Origin: Glandiceps talaboti
Lineage: Eukaryota > Hemichordata > Enteropneusta > Spengelidae
Reading direction: 5' to 3'
NCBI RefSeq assembly: GCF_964340395.1
Contig: NC_135556.1
Span: forward strand, 7,807,001-7,871,000
DNA: 64,000 bases
The position numbers were made by a program, and so were the translations under genes. The notes below the pieces were generated by a model. That model saw only the letters and a list, made by a program, of their open reading frames with translations, had not been told where the DNA came from and searched no databases. Of the stretch, positions 11,601 to 21,697 are shown in pieces; position 1 is the first letter of the stretch, and every line of letters begins with the position of its first letter.

Positions 11601-12998
11601 ACTGCTTAGAAGTGAGCTGTAACCAGGGTCTATCACCTCATGATAAATCACATTTCTGTAAATATAGGAGCAATATCAAATTCCACATTTTAAATTGGGG
11701 AAAAGCTGTATATTTATCCTTATACCATGCATAAGCCAAGTTGAACAAAAAATTTGGAATATATACTCTGGTTGTTCTACATGTATGTTATGACAACACG
11801 TGTCTATGTCATTGGTTTTGCTGTGGTCGAAATATGAGTCAAAACGTTCAAAATTGCCATTGTTTTCCCTGATTTTCTTTGATATTACTGGTGCTGGACT
11901 GGTATAATTATGTTATTCTCCACTATTTTTCTTCATAAAGCCAAAGAATACTCTTTGACGTAAGGGTTGTCACTACTCATCAAGTGACTTGTAGTGACAA
12001 AGCCCCCTTAGGTCACTTGTATTTTCCTTCACTCAACAAAGAAAAATATTGGGGAATAACATCTACTTACCATACATAAACATTTGTGATTCAAAAATAC
12101 TGCACATAAATTTGCAAGTTTTCCAACATACATAATTCTCTTTAGAATGTAGGGTAAATCATATTAATTTAGGAATTAGTGGGACAGGGACAAGACAAAT
12201 TTGAACATAAAAAAGATACTTGTTATGACAAAGAAAAAATGTTTCACTGACTGCAAAAGGAAATGTTTTTGATAATATCGACAATTACTGAACTGTCTTG
12301 TATTTCCACAAATATTCCTTCAAAGAAAAGTGGATACAATTCAAAATTGTACAAGACATAAAATGTTTTCTTCATATTCTTTCATCACTTGTCAATTATG
12401 ATTTACATGGTAATAAATCCGTTCAACAGTTATCATTACAAATTTAGCCTACTGAGTGGGGCAGTGCAATCATCCAACCACAGCCAATGATTGTAATAAA
12501 ATCTCAAATTTGCAGTTTGTACACACACTCACACATTCTGCATTGATTTATTTACATCTAGATATTGCAGCTTGGCAATTTTTGTTGTCGACCACCAACC
12601 CAGGTTCATTGGCATTTATGATGAAAGGAAACGCATCAAATATAATATGAGTGTACTTTATTTTGATAACATCCTTAGAAGGGTGTCTGACTAAATGCCC
12701 CACCCCCTCACTTTCAATAATCCTAGGTTGGGCTCTTCCGTCTGATTGAAGTGAGAGTTCCATCATATTCTTTGGGTTAAAGAGTGATCTAAGTACATCA
12801 ACCATCCGTGCTCAATTAAATCACATAAACAAACGACTTGCTAAAACATAAAGTTGTCAAAAACTGTCAACAATGAAACATCAAAATGAAAACTAGGCCG
12901 ATTTCTTACCCCTGGTTAAGGTCATTCTCAACGTTGTCCAGCCATCCACGGACATGCAATGTGTTGCCTTCACGAACTTGTGAAAATATATCATCCAT
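2943..12998 (-). CDS. ILK: Integrin-linked kinase, N-terminal ankyrin half (partial, 5 exons)
   Basis: ILK is the pseudokinase scaffold that joins PINCH and parvin into the IPP complex at integrin adhesions. Coding exons in transcript order are 12910-12998, 10202-10367, 9400-9495, 5121-5217 and 2943-3023. All have GT-AG borders and compatible phases, giving residues 1-176. The start [12 protein letters not shown] matches the family start. Ankyrin-type motifs are visible: [38 protein letters not shown] and [12 protein letters not shown]. His99, Phe109 and Trp110, which I recall as PINCH LIM1-contact residues in human ILK, fall at the same numbers. The exon 5 end (MNRIPYREN...RGTKTRS) precedes the kinase-like domain, which must lie left of position 1. 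Introns are 0.7-4.2 kb. The gene is divergent from RRP8. The identification is very secure; the gene is truncated only by the window edge. Confidence 0.97.
3225..3345. mobile_element. Fragment of the ~350-bp dispersed family (D)
   Basis: The segment around GATGAGTAGTGACAAACCC and the following CTTAAGTCAC...TATTTTC matches the central foldback part of the copies at 11721-12062 and 61381-61733. Confidence 0.55.
4833..4860. repeat. AAAC microsatellite
   Basis: Six or so CAAA/AAAC units in a row inside ILK intron 4. Confidence 0.85.
5121..5217 (-). CDS. ILK: ILK coding exon 4
   Basis: It encodes residues 118-149, [19 protein letters not shown] and onward, covering the rest of ankyrin repeat 4 and most of repeat 5. 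The acceptor is TTCTTCAG and the donor is CAAG|GTATTC. Confidence 0.95.
5655..5770. repeat. TG / TGTA compound microsatellite
   Basis: A run of about 18 TG units is followed by mixed TGTA and TGTG units. Confidence 0.95.
5866..5930. repeat. CATAT pentanucleotide array
   Basis: About 12-13 near-perfect CATAT units directly follow a short TA tract. Confidence 0.95.
8039..8205 (-). mobile_element. TTAA-flanked 164-bp MITE (family G), copy 1
   Basis: It begins with TTAAAGGCC. It shares GATTCAATCCCAGG, GTCAGTGGAGCCATA and the AACTGTTTTCTATAGCTAT block with the copies at 10527, 38045, 58690 and 60365. The far end is diverged. Confidence 0.65.
9400..9495 (-). CDS. ILK: ILK coding exon 3
   Basis: It encodes residues 86-117, including [14 protein letters not shown]. 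The exon is 96 bp, phase 0 at both ends, with donor GAG|GTAAGT. It holds His99, Phe109 and Trp110, which I recall as part of the PINCH-binding face. Confidence 0.96.
9496..10201 (-). other. ILK intron 2
   Basis: The intron carries a 42-bp minisatellite immediately 3' of exon 2 (9996-10190) and short TTA and TAAT/ATTT tracts near 9730-9960. Confidence 0.65.
9996..10190 (+). repeat. 42-bp minisatellite, about 4.5 copies
   Basis: Units begin at 9996, 10038, 10080, 10122 and 10164, exactly 42 bp apart. The period is a multiple of three and the plus strand is open across the whole array, reading a 14-residue unit of the type [14 protein letters not shown]. It lies within 12 bp of the ILK exon 2 donor, on the opposite strand. 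I regard it as non-coding. Confidence 0.9.
10202..10367 (-). CDS. ILK: ILK coding exon 2
   Basis: It encodes residues 30-85, from [11 protein letters not shown] to RDIVLK, covering ankyrin repeat 2 and most of repeat 3. The acceptor is TTTACAG and the donor is AAG|GTAAGG. The phase closes exactly with exon 1. Confidence 0.96.
10527..10690 (-). mobile_element. TTAA-flanked 164-bp MITE (family G), complete copy
   Basis: Both ends are visible: TTAAAGGCC at 10527-10535 and its reverse complement GGCCTTTAA at 10682-10690. The outer TTAA on each side looks like a target-site duplication, as for piggyBac-type elements. It is too short to code for a transposase. Confidence 0.75.
10985..11140. repeat. 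TA-rich palindromic tract
   Basis: Two blocks rich in TATATA and TATATACATA flank about 60 bp of ordinary sequence. Several short self-complementary stretches are visible. Confidence 0.7.
11721..12062 (-). mobile_element. ~350-bp dispersed element (family D), full copy
   Basis: It is similar along its length, in reverse orientation, to 61381-61733. Shared blocks include ATACCATGCAT, GTTGAACAAAAAAT, CATTGGTT and the internal foldback around GTAGTGACAAAG. No open frame is long enough for a transposase. Confidence 0.7.
12910..12998 (-). CDS. ILK: ILK coding exon 1
   Basis: It encodes residues 1-29 plus two bases of Gly30. The start codon is at 12998-12996. The donor is CAGGG|GTAAG, just below 12910. 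Confidence 0.95.
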
Positions 12999-14364
12999 AA
13001 TGAATTCTGGTTACGGTAAATCCACTTTTAAATGTAATATTGAAGACGGTATGTACAAAATCACGATGAATGAGCACACAATTTCACAAACGAGCGTCTA
13101 GTGCCATCCACAGCGGCGATTGATGGATGGATAGACGGTAGGAAACTGTACACTCAGCTGACCCGGTGACCTCAACTTCTGCTTGACAAGTTCTTAAAAG
13201 TTCATTTCCAGAGCAAATAGATACAGTCCTCTTGGTAAAACACTGTGATATTAGCAGAAATAAACTATCGATGTTGCGATGTATCAAATATGACGTCGAA
13301 TTGGTGTCAGAAATTGTAACTAAAGCGATAAATATGAGAGTTATGCCAAATATGACACTCCTCTCCCTGCTTTGTTTAAATGTATGTTATTTTCAGTATG
13401 TTGTTTCGTCAACTTTGATTATGGTTGAAATTGTTCCTGGAAAAAATATTAAATCATAGCAGGTACAAATACTAAAACCTATTTTTATAAAAATGATAAC
13501 TATTTTTTAACTACCAGTATACACATAATTCAACATTTACTTTGTGCGAAACAGTGGTTATTAATTATCTGCTACTGTCAGTACTGTATTGCATCTTGAG
13601 GGCATAAAACTTTGAAACCCCAGCTTGTAAGCATGTGAAAGTACTAGCTAGTACTTTGCTTGCTCGGGCTGTCGGACATTTATTTTTGAAGGTGTCATCG
13701 TACAGTTATATCATTACTGATATTTTCTGATTGCACGGAAATATTTATCAAGGGTTGTCAGACGGTGAGTGAACATAGTACGTAAATGTTTGATCTTTGC
13801 AGCTGTTGCAAGCTTTTGAGTACGTACAGTGTACACGCGGTTTTGAAAACAACCGTTTCACACCGAACTCCGAGGACTGTTTGCTCCTACAACCCGTGCT
13901 CCAGTTTATGTATTGGTGTCCATGCAATACTGAAATAATTTCAGGCAATTTGCTTTTGCGAAGGCATCGAAGATTATCCTCAAATATGCGCCCTATCTTT
14001 TGCAATCTACCGGATGTAGATTTATCAATTCTGGCTGATATCGGAAGAACTGTGATGTAATTTGTTATTGATGCTCTTGAAAAAATTCAGGTCGATACTT
14101 GCAAGAATTGTAGAGAGAATAGATCTATCATTCACTTTTTTCCCATCTTTTAAATTTTTTTCATGAAATTGTGTGACAGTCATTAAATGTTGATAGAATT
14201 TGTACTGTTTTGAAATAACTGCTATTAATATTATATGTACTCAGTGTAGTTATACTGTTATAGATTTCAAAACATGAAATCTAATCTATGAATAACATGT
14301 TGTGTAAACTCACTGAGGGGTTTGTTTATTTCTCATTTATAGACACACAATCAGAACACCCATC
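12999..14364. promoter_or_regulatory. Shared divergent ILK-RRP8 promoter region
   Basis: About 1.37 kb separates the ILK start codon (minus) from the RRP8 start codon (plus). No conserved coding block lies between, so both promoters must be here. A good donor (GACG|GTGAGT) at 13764/13765 and an acceptor (TTTATAG) ending at 14341 suggest an untranslated first RRP8 exon. No TATA box stands out. Confidence 0.7.
13690..13764 (+). other. Possible untranslated first exon of RRP8
   Basis: The right border is the consensus-like donor GACG|GTGAGT. The first coding exon has an acceptor-like TTCTCATTTATAG just upstream of its start codon, which would receive it. The left border is a guess; transcript data would decide. 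Confidence 0.35.
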
Positions 14365-15377
14365 ATGGACTCTTCGTTGAATACTTGTATACCATTTAAG
14401 GTGAAACGAAAAATGAAATCTTTAACTGGTAAAGAAAAGATGGAAAAGAAAACACCGATGAAGCAAGACAAACTGAAGAAAGAGATGAAATCACCACAGT
14501 CAAAAAAGAGAAAGCGATCAAGAGATGATGGTATGTCACCACCACCTGGTAGTGCAAAGAAGAAACAAAAACCCAGTACAAAAGCTACTGTTGTAAAGAA
14601 CACATCCACTGCAAAACAGAACTCACAAAATAAAAGTCAAAAGGTTAAAAGCAAACAGAAACGAAGCAGAAGTACTAGCAATGTTGATAGGAGTGAATGG
14701 GACAATGGAACAGCCAATGTTGAAGTAGCTGAGAAAAAAAAGAAACCAAAAGTGAAGAATTTGAAACAACGAAGAAATGTAAAGCCATCAAGAAGTGATA
14801 GTGATTCTCCTTCATGTTGTACGACAAAGAAACGTTCTAATAAAGCTTCTGCTGCTGTTCCCAGTTCTAAGGCTAAAGGTGACACTCCAAATAGACGTGT
14901 AAAGAAAAAAAATACAAAGCAGCCGAGTAGTGGCAGTGAATCGTGGGACAATGGAACAAACAAAGATGCAGCAAAAAGGAAAAGAAAACGGAAGCGTAAA
15001 CGGAAGAAGAAACAAAATGGGTCAGGTGACAACACAGTAAATGGTGAACAATCACAACAGAAGAGTCAAACTGATTCTAGTGACCACTGCGATGGACCAG
15101 CTCTAAGCAGAATTTGCAATGTTGAGAAGTTGTCCAAAAAGATGGAGAAAAAGTTTGGTAAGTCAGTGGATCCAAGATCAAAAATGATGGAAAAGTTGAA
15201 TGCTGGAAGGTTCCGATACATCAATGAACAGCTGTATTCCATGACTGGAGAGGAAGCACTGAAGTCACTTGGGAAAGATTTAGATGGCTTCAAGGTGTAC
15301 CATCAAGGATATATTGCCCAAGTCCATAGGTGGCCCTCCAATCCAGTAGATAAAATCATCAAATACATACAGAGAAA
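14365..15377 (+). CDS. RRP8: RRP8 coding exon 1
   Basis: It encodes residues 1-337, the basic N-terminal extension and the start of the conserved domain ([10 protein letters not shown] to KIIKYIQR). The ATG follows a probable acceptor at 14341. The donor is AGAAA|GTAAGA. Confidence 0.95.
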
Positions 15378-18300
15378 GTAAGAATCCATTAATATAACTT
15401 TTTTTCACTTTTAAATTCAAGCTAAATCAGTGCTTTTGCTAAGGTTTTGGAACCGCAGTGACAGAAAAGGGGTTCAAATCTTGTAAAAGTAAATAGATTT
15501 CCTTGAACGACAGTATTTTAGGGAACACCTGTGAAATGACTCAGAGAACCCAGGTAGATTTTACCCACACACCATCCTCAACAAAAACACTGTAAACTTT
15601 GTATTATGGTTTTATAAGGAGGGAAATATATAATCTGCAGGTTTGATTGTTTCTATCAGTTGCATCTAACATATTTTTGACAAAGACATTGGCTATATTC
15701 AAGAAAACTGTAACCCATGTGTTCTCAGTGTGTGGTTATTTTTATTTTTTTGCTGTCTGGATTGCGTTTACTGCATGGATGTTTACAATTTCAATTGCAG
15801 CCTTCATAAATTGTAGTACATAGTGTATTACTTGTTGCTTTATTTTGCAAAATATCATACAACTGTTATTGTGTTATTGTCACAGCCACTAGTGAGGTGT
15901 GATGACGGTGACAAATATTACCTAATTTTGTACAAGAAATTTCTAAATAACATTGCTGCCAACCACAAATGAAATTTTTGCTGTTAAAAACAACCGTGCA
16001 ATAATGATACACACACTTGTGAATATATACATGTACATGCATGATGCATGTATGTATGCTCACATACATGAGTAGACACACACATACATGGGTACACACA
16101 CACACATACATGAATACACACAATCATACACACAGACACACATACATGAGTACACACAATCACACATACACGCAAACATATACACGTACACACAATCATA
16201 CATACAGACATACATGAGTACACACAATCACACACACACATGCAAACACACATACACGGGGTGACAAGTACACACACAGTCATACACACACATCCCTCCC
16301 TATCTACCTACATGTACCCACCCATCCAGCTATCTATCTACCTACATACACTAGACTAGACTAACTTGTTTTGTCTCAAATAAACCTAGTTTATGAACAT
16401 AGAAATCTAGTGCAGTATCTTTTGTTGACTTAGACCCAGTTCAACAGTGATAGCTGACTTTGGTTGTGGAGAAGCCAAGATTGCACAGAGTGTCAAGAAT
16501 ACAGTCTTTTCATTTGACATAGTAGCCATGAATAAATATGTAGTAGTGTGTGATATGGCAAAGGTGAGTAAAAGAAACACTAACTTTAGAGTCGGGATAT
16601 TTGTTTAGACATTCAGTATGCTACCATCAACATATACACTAAACTTGCATCATTGTGCATAGCTTTGAAGCAGTAATGTTTGTATGGCTTCTCTGTGATA
16701 AACACAAATAAGAATATTCACCTACGATGTACTTATTTCACTTTAGTTGGGCTGTTGAGCTAGTAGACTGTAAGATACATTGTATCTCTCCACCCTCACT
16801 GGCCTGGTCCATCTGCTGACTGACGTGTGAGGGCGCCCTGTCATGGTCGGACCTTGCAGACCTGAGTTAGCAAAGTGTTGTGATTGTAAAGGCAAATGTA
16901 TTTCCTGTATCATATTTCTTCCATTGATTTTAATGCATTTCCTGTTGTTTTATGAGTAAGGAGCTTCCCACTTACCCAAACAATGCTGTGGGTATTGTTT
17001 CAACAGGTGTGAAGCTCCTACCTGTGTTTGTATCCCAGAATCCCTCACCAAGTATACAGTGGAGTTTTTACCAATATTTATACATCTGTTTTAGAAAAGT
17101 GATGTAATGAAAATGACTTTTGTAGGTAGCTTCAGCCTGAAGAAATGCAACATGGATGAAATCAGCCTCACCTTGTTCCCCTTTAATTATGAAACAATTT
17201 TATGCAATGTTATCAGACCTTATTAGGATTATTTAAATGATATACTCTTCTTTCATGATTTCAGGTGCCATTGGAAGCAGAGAGTGTTGATCTCGTTGTC
17301 TTCTGTCTATCATTAATGGGTACAAACTTGGTGGATTTCATAACAGAAGCTAACAGGGTATTGAGGAACGAGTAAGTCTAGCATTGTATACTGGTAACCA
17401 TCAGTGACACATACAACGAGTAACACTGAAGTCAAGCACTTTCTCTATATACTACACTCATTTATAGCATTCATATTACAACCAGTAACACTGAAGTCAA
17501 GCACTTTCTATATGTGCTAAACTCATTTATAGCATTCATATCAAGTGTAAAAGTATACTGTTTCTATTGGTTTATTTACAAGTCTAGCATGTGGCCTTTC
17601 TAATGTGGTCAATTAGCAAATGGAACAGTATGCTTTTATACTTAATATGGATGCTATAAATGGTTGTGGTACATACAGAAAACGCTTTACTTTGGTATTA
17701 TGGGTTGTACATACACATATATACAACTCATCTGCATTGTACACAGCGTGAGGGCTTTCAATTTGAATTCATTGTCCACCTATTGCATATATATTTCTGC
17801 TGACTCCCATGATGCAATGTGGCCCTCAGCAAAGATCCTCAACTGAGGGACAACTTCAACTTAATGTTTCCCTTAAATCACACAGAATGTAGGTGAGTGA
17901 CTGGTGAGTGATGTCAAACTATGCAATGACTCCCTAGAACCCAAAGTTCATGAAAATGTCTTTATTTCCTGGATTGGCTTTCTCCTTTAAGTTTTTGGAA
18001 ATGAATGCATATATAATATAGACATATTAATAACTACATACAAAGTATTGAGTGCAGAAAAGAAAGCTGTATGGCACCAAGGCTGCTCTGTGTTGAAAAT
18101 ACTACATTCTCTTTAATAAACTCACTTTTTTTTTTTTTTAATTTTGTAGTGGCATCCTAAAAATCGCAGAAGTTGCTAGCAGATTTGACAACGTGAAGAA
18201 CTTTGTGAGAGCATTTAAAAGACTTGGTTTTACATTACAGTCAAAGGTTTGTTGTTATCATTTTCATTTTTCTTTTTTTATACAAGTTTAATATTCCTTA

Positions 18301-18996
18301 TATACAAATATTCATGGTGTCTTACATTGATTGACAATTGAGACACAATAATGGTATTGTGTAAGCTATAATGTGTAAATTAACTGTGATGCAATTTTTA
18401 CATTGTCAGTGTTTGTTAGATTGCAATGACACTTGCCATTGTATGTATGTGTTCCAGTGTGGTGTGTGTGTGTGTGTGTGTGTCTGTGTGTGTCTGTGTG
18501 TGTGTGTGTGTGTGTTTGTGTATGCATGTATGTATGTATGTATGTATGTATGTATGTATGTATGTATGTATGTATGTATGTATGTATGTATGCATGTATG
18601 TATGTGTAGGTAGATAGGTAGGTATGTATGTATGTATGTATGCATATGTGTGTGTGTATGTATGTATGTGTGTATGTATGTGTAATGTATATGTATATGC
18701 ATGTATTACATATTATGTGTTCATGTGTACAGTGTACAATGAAGAGTCATCATTAAATTTATTAAATTACTTTTTTTTATATAGAGCTTTCCCAAACTGT
18801 ACTGTAGTGCCAGAAATGGAATCATGATTATTTTATTCAAATCATATCAATCCATGGTTAATTTCTGTTTCTTTTCTTTCAGGATCTGTCCAACAAATTT
18901 TTCTATCTGTTTGAGTTTACTAAGACTGGAAAGGCAGAAAAATGGAACAGTTTATTTGGACTGGAATTAAAACCATGTGTGTACAAGAAACGATAA
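14365..18996 (+). CDS. RRP8: Ribosomal RNA-processing protein 8 (nucleomethylin), complete
   Basis: RRP8 is the nucleolar SAM-dependent enzyme that makes m1A in large-subunit rRNA; in vertebrates it also belongs to a silencing complex with SIRT1 and SUV39H1. Exons are 14365-15377, 16434-16563, 17265-17371, 18150-18246 and 18883-18996, all GT-AG and in phase, giving 486 residues (human about 456). Residues 1 to about 270 are lysine-rich and low-complexity, including [13 protein letters not shown], a likely nuclear/nucleolar signal. The conserved domain begins at [14 protein letters not shown]. It contains the SAM-binding motif [13 protein letters not shown], then [51 protein letters not shown] and a C-terminal KPCVYKKR. 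Its neighbour ILK is head-to-head. No inactivating change is seen. Confidence 0.97.
14688..14958 (+). repeat. Internal S-(E)-WDNGT duplication in RRP8 N-terminus
   Basis: [18 protein letters not shown] and [18 protein letters not shown] lie about 80 residues apart. Both end in a lysine-rich run. Confidence 0.6.
15428..15595 (+). repeat. Dispersed GGGAACCC repeat family, copy 2
   Basis: TTTTGCTAAGGTTTTGGAACC, CAGAAAAGGGGTT and CCAGGTAGATTTTACCCAC match the reverse complement of 54395-54556. Confidence 0.65.
15995..16345. repeat. CA-rich minisatellite
   Basis: Variants of CATACATGAGTACACACAATC recur at about 16105, 16142 and 16209 within a (CA)-rich background. CTAT/CTAC units finish the tract. 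Confidence 0.85.
16434..16563 (+). CDS. RRP8: RRP8 coding exon 2
   Basis: It encodes the SAM-binding core [14 protein letters not shown] and extends to VVCDMAK. Acceptor TTGACTTAG, donor AAG|GTGAGT. Confidence 0.96.
16564..17264 (+). other. RRP8 intron 2
   Basis: No repeat family or coding block recognised except a TGAGGGCGCCCTG motif near 16828. Confidence 0.5.
17265..17371 (+). CDS. RRP8: RRP8 coding exon 3
   Basis: It encodes [19 protein letters not shown] and [16 protein letters not shown], the family's most conserved stretch. Acceptor TGATTTCAG, donor CGA|GTAAGT. Confidence 0.97.
17395..17715 (+). mobile_element. Foldback element (family B), copy 1
   Basis: It lies in RRP8 intron 3 (17372-18149). 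Arms of about 38 bp at 17528-17565 and 17621-17658 are inverted copies (TATAGCATTCATATCAAG type). The left part carries an extra tandem copy of AACACTGAAGTCAAGCACTT, at about 17424 and 17484. It matches 63463-63697. Confidence 0.75.
18150..18246 (+). CDS. RRP8: RRP8 coding exon 4
   Basis: It encodes [18 protein letters not shown] and ends at TLQSK. The acceptor follows a T tract (TTTTGTAG). The donor is AAG|GTTTGT. Confidence 0.96.
18459..18700. repeat. TG / TGTA compound microsatellite in RRP8 intron 4
   Basis: A TG run is followed by about 20 TGTA units and mixed variants. Open frames in all three phases are artefacts of the repeat. Confidence 0.95.
18883..18996 (+). CDS. RRP8: RRP8 coding exon 5 with stop
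   Basis: It encodes [17 protein letters not shown] to LKPCVYKKR and a TAA stop. Acceptor TCTTTCAG. Confidence 0.96.
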   Translation, partial: DLSNKFFYLFEFTKTGKAEKWNSLFGLELKPCVYKKR

Positions 18997-19635
18997 TAAC
19001 ATCTTTAATGTGGAAAATCAACAGAGAAATACTGCCTTATACATTTTGTTTGCTGTGTAGTCAACAATCATTTTTTGTCTGCAACATTTGGTCGGGGTGG
19101 GGTGGGGGTTTTCTTTAGTATTTGTATTACATTCATCAATCCGGACATGTCCTTGATATATTTGTCAATGTGGAAATGATATTCATTCCATGTTTAGGTC
19201 ACTAATTTTACTCAGCAGAAAAGCAAGCACAAGCTCTGATTCTGTTGCGAAAATATAAAGAATCAATGCTTTACAGCATATGGGATGGGGGGGGGGGGGC
19301 ATATTTTCTTTATCACTTTACTACATTTATAAATTGTGAATTGCCCTTTATACTGTTTGTCAATTTGAATTTGCATCGTTTCTCAATTTTAATTTTTTTT
19401 AATTTTTTTTTTTTTTTTTTTTGTGGGGGGGGGGGGAGGGAGGGGGGGATGGGGGGATGGGAGATATTTATGTACCCTGGAGAGCAACAAGCTCTTGTAT
19501 TCAATCTAATGCTGCATATACTTATAAAGTGTGACATTTGAATTCTTTTTGTATGATGGACTACATTTCATTTTCTGCCATGTATTAATTTATGATACAA
19601 ATGATATATTGGCAATAAATTGTATATTTTGTTTT
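18997..19635 (+). other. RRP8 3' untranslated region (probable)
   Basis: It runs from the stop to the AATAAA at 19614. It contains a 13-G run at 19287-19299 and a long T tract followed by a G-rich tract at 19394-19460. Confidence 0.6.
19614..19619 (+). terminator. Polyadenylation signal AATAAA of RRP8
   Basis: The first canonical AATAAA after the RRP8 stop, followed by a TGTATATTTTGTTTTTTTGG downstream element. Confidence 0.65.
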
Positions 19636-19639
19636 TTTG

Positions 19640-20744
19640 GAAACTTTCTGTACTTGTCATACCTCATGTGCTCCAGTCTACCTAGCTGTATAATTGGGAC
19701 CTGCTAGGATAGAGGTTGCATTGTGAATGCTTTATAATCTTATGCGTTCACAGAGGTTGTAATGGATTGTATACTCAACAGGGATTTGAATTATAAATGG
19801 CCATTTTGAGCTGCAATGGCCACCAGTCTCTTCACTTTGACCTTTAAATGCAGTCCTGTAACTTGAACAGTATGAAACCAAAACCATGAACATGATGAGG
19901 CTCCAACTTGATGAGTGTGTGAACGTCATGTGATCTCTGACCCTTCATGTAATTTACTGACTCAGTTTGATGTTTTAGATCAGCTGGATACTTTCATTCA
20001 AATTTGAATGTTAAATATCGTCTAACCAAAGACTTAAATTGCCACAAATCTTGGAATGTAGATCAGGCCAGGTAGTAAATATTGGGGGAAAGGTTCAAAA
20101 TCTTAACAGCCAAGACACTCTACACAACTTTACACAATGTGTAGGCCAAATATGAAAATAACCTTCTCAATTGTATGGAAAAAGATCCTTTCAAACACCA
20201 AAATGTGTTCGGTACTAATTTGTAAATTTGAGCTTTCAAATGTCGCATTATGTGTATGACTTTGATTAAATTACCCCTTCTTGAAATAAATTCATACCCT
20301 ACATAGGATGTGACCTGGGAAAAGTTTCACATTTCTGAGAGCTCGAGAGCCAGGGGCCAAAATTGATGAGTGTAAAATTTGTACAGTGCATGTGTTTTGC
20401 TGTCTGCTCCAACAACTTGGAAAGTGTGTTTGAAAGTCTATCATTTCACTAAACAGGGTAAGTCCATTTGAAAAGATAAAACTATACTTTTGGTTTGGTT
20501 GATTTGTTTGGATCGAAACCTTCCGAGCGCCCTCTATCTTGACATTTATTTTCACATTTTAAGTAGAGTGTTCGCCGGGTAGATTTGTATTAAGTGTACG
20601 GTAAATTTAATACTCTACTTTCATAAAAAGAAATTTAGCTTTGCTACAGGTTTTACCAATTTTCTACCAACAAATCCTGTAAATGAAAATACGATCCCTT
20701 ATCGAAGTGTCGTTCCAAGAATTACGAAGTTTGGGAATATCAAA
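19640..20744. other. RRP8-SH3D19 intergenic spacer and SH3D19 promoter
   Basis: No coding block. The last 200 bp must hold the SH3D19 promoter. A TAGAGGGCGCTCGG motif (reverse strand, 20525-20538) and a near-palindrome AAGTAGAGTGTT...AATACTCTACTTT (20561-20622) lie there. Confidence 0.5.
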
Positions 20745-20752
20745 ATGGCGGA
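20741..20752 (+). promoter_or_regulatory. YY1/TISU-like start context
   Basis: The SH3D19 start sits in CAAAATGGCGGA. This resembles the YY1 core AAnATGGCGG and the TISU element known from genes with very short 5' leaders. Confidence 0.45.
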
Positions 20753-20835
20753 ACCCATAGCAGCCGGAGAGCCGTCCGCTCCTGCTCCACCAACACCACG
20801 GAGACCCACGATTATTCGAGCAGGAACGACATCAA
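20745..20835 (+). CDS. SH3D19: SH3D19 coding exon 1
   Basis: It encodes residues 1-30, [20 protein letters not shown] then [10 protein letters not shown]. Donor TCAA|GTAAGT, phase 1. Confidence 0.85.
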
Positions 20836-21634
20836 GTAAGTGTATGAGTAACCGATTAGTTAAAAGATACTACATTTAAGGTGTGGGCACCATTGTTGCC
20901 CAATGATCATGAATTTAGTCCATCGAAACTACGATCGTTGCGGGCAAGGTGACAGTGGCTGTGCAGTAGGAATGTGTATTTACCGTTTTGTACGTGCAGT
21001 GTAACGTACGTGGGATGTAGGCAACTATTTTGTAGTAATGAACGGCATATCAGTACAGGAAATGGTGTGATTTTAGTTATTTAGAAGAACCCACCTCTAT
21101 TAAAGATATGGATATTCGTACAATTACCTCTATACGTATACACACCCATTTATAGGAAACGTCAGGAATCGATACTACACTATGTTCATGTCATTCACTT
21201 ACAAACATTACAATTTCACTTTAGATACGTTATTGGTAATAACAATAGTACACATGTTCAATTAAATTCCACTTTGTTAGTGGTAAGGTGCGTATGTATA
21301 TTAATGTCGACAGATCACCCATTGACTAGTAATAGTATAAAAATAATCGTGTTATTGCATGCACTATGTTATCTGCAAGTACAATTTTATGGTAAACATT
21401 TATAAATCTATAATTTATAAATATTTTATTTTGGGGAATGTCAGAAAATATGTTTCCAACTGAAAATTAGAAATCCAAAGTTGTGTTGAAGTTTGCCTGT
21501 ATTATATATATGACCCACCAATGATGGATGAGATTATAGTTATATAGAAAGATTTGTAAGTACAATGAAGTAAGATTATCAGGTCCTTTGGGCCGTGATA
21601 TATATAGTAGATAATGTTAGATTAGATCATTAAG

Positions 21635-21697
<63 letters not shown>

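Larger units (their letters stand above)
10368..12909 (-). other. ILK intron 1
   Basis: A 2.5-kb first intron. It holds a TTAA-flanked MITE at 10527-10690, a short inverted GAGGTAGGAAGGA...TACCTC motif near 10859, a TA-rich palindromic stretch at about 10985-11140, and a full ~350-bp element at 11721-12062. No exon is seen. Confidence 0.6.
15378..16433 (+). other. RRP8 intron 1
   Basis: It holds a GGGAACCC-family repeat (15428-15595) and a CA-rich minisatellite region (15995-16345). No coding block. Confidence 0.65.

Noticed and set aside
12548-12805. 85-codon minus-strand open frame between ILK exons 1 and 2
   Set aside because: No recognisable similarity, no fitting splice sites for ILK, lies within intron 1.
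13797-14060. 87-codon plus-strand open frame in the ILK-RRP8 spacer
   Set aside because: Near-chance length and no similarity; more likely part of the RRP8 5' intron or leader.
14637-15035. 132-codon minus-strand open frame opposite RRP8 exon 1
   Set aside because: Shadow of the lysine-rich (AAA/AAG) coding strand, giving Phe/Leu-rich antisense; no family similarity.
18371-18702. Open frames over the TG/TGTA tract in RRP8 intron 4
   Set aside because: Simple-repeat artefacts inside a well-defined intron.
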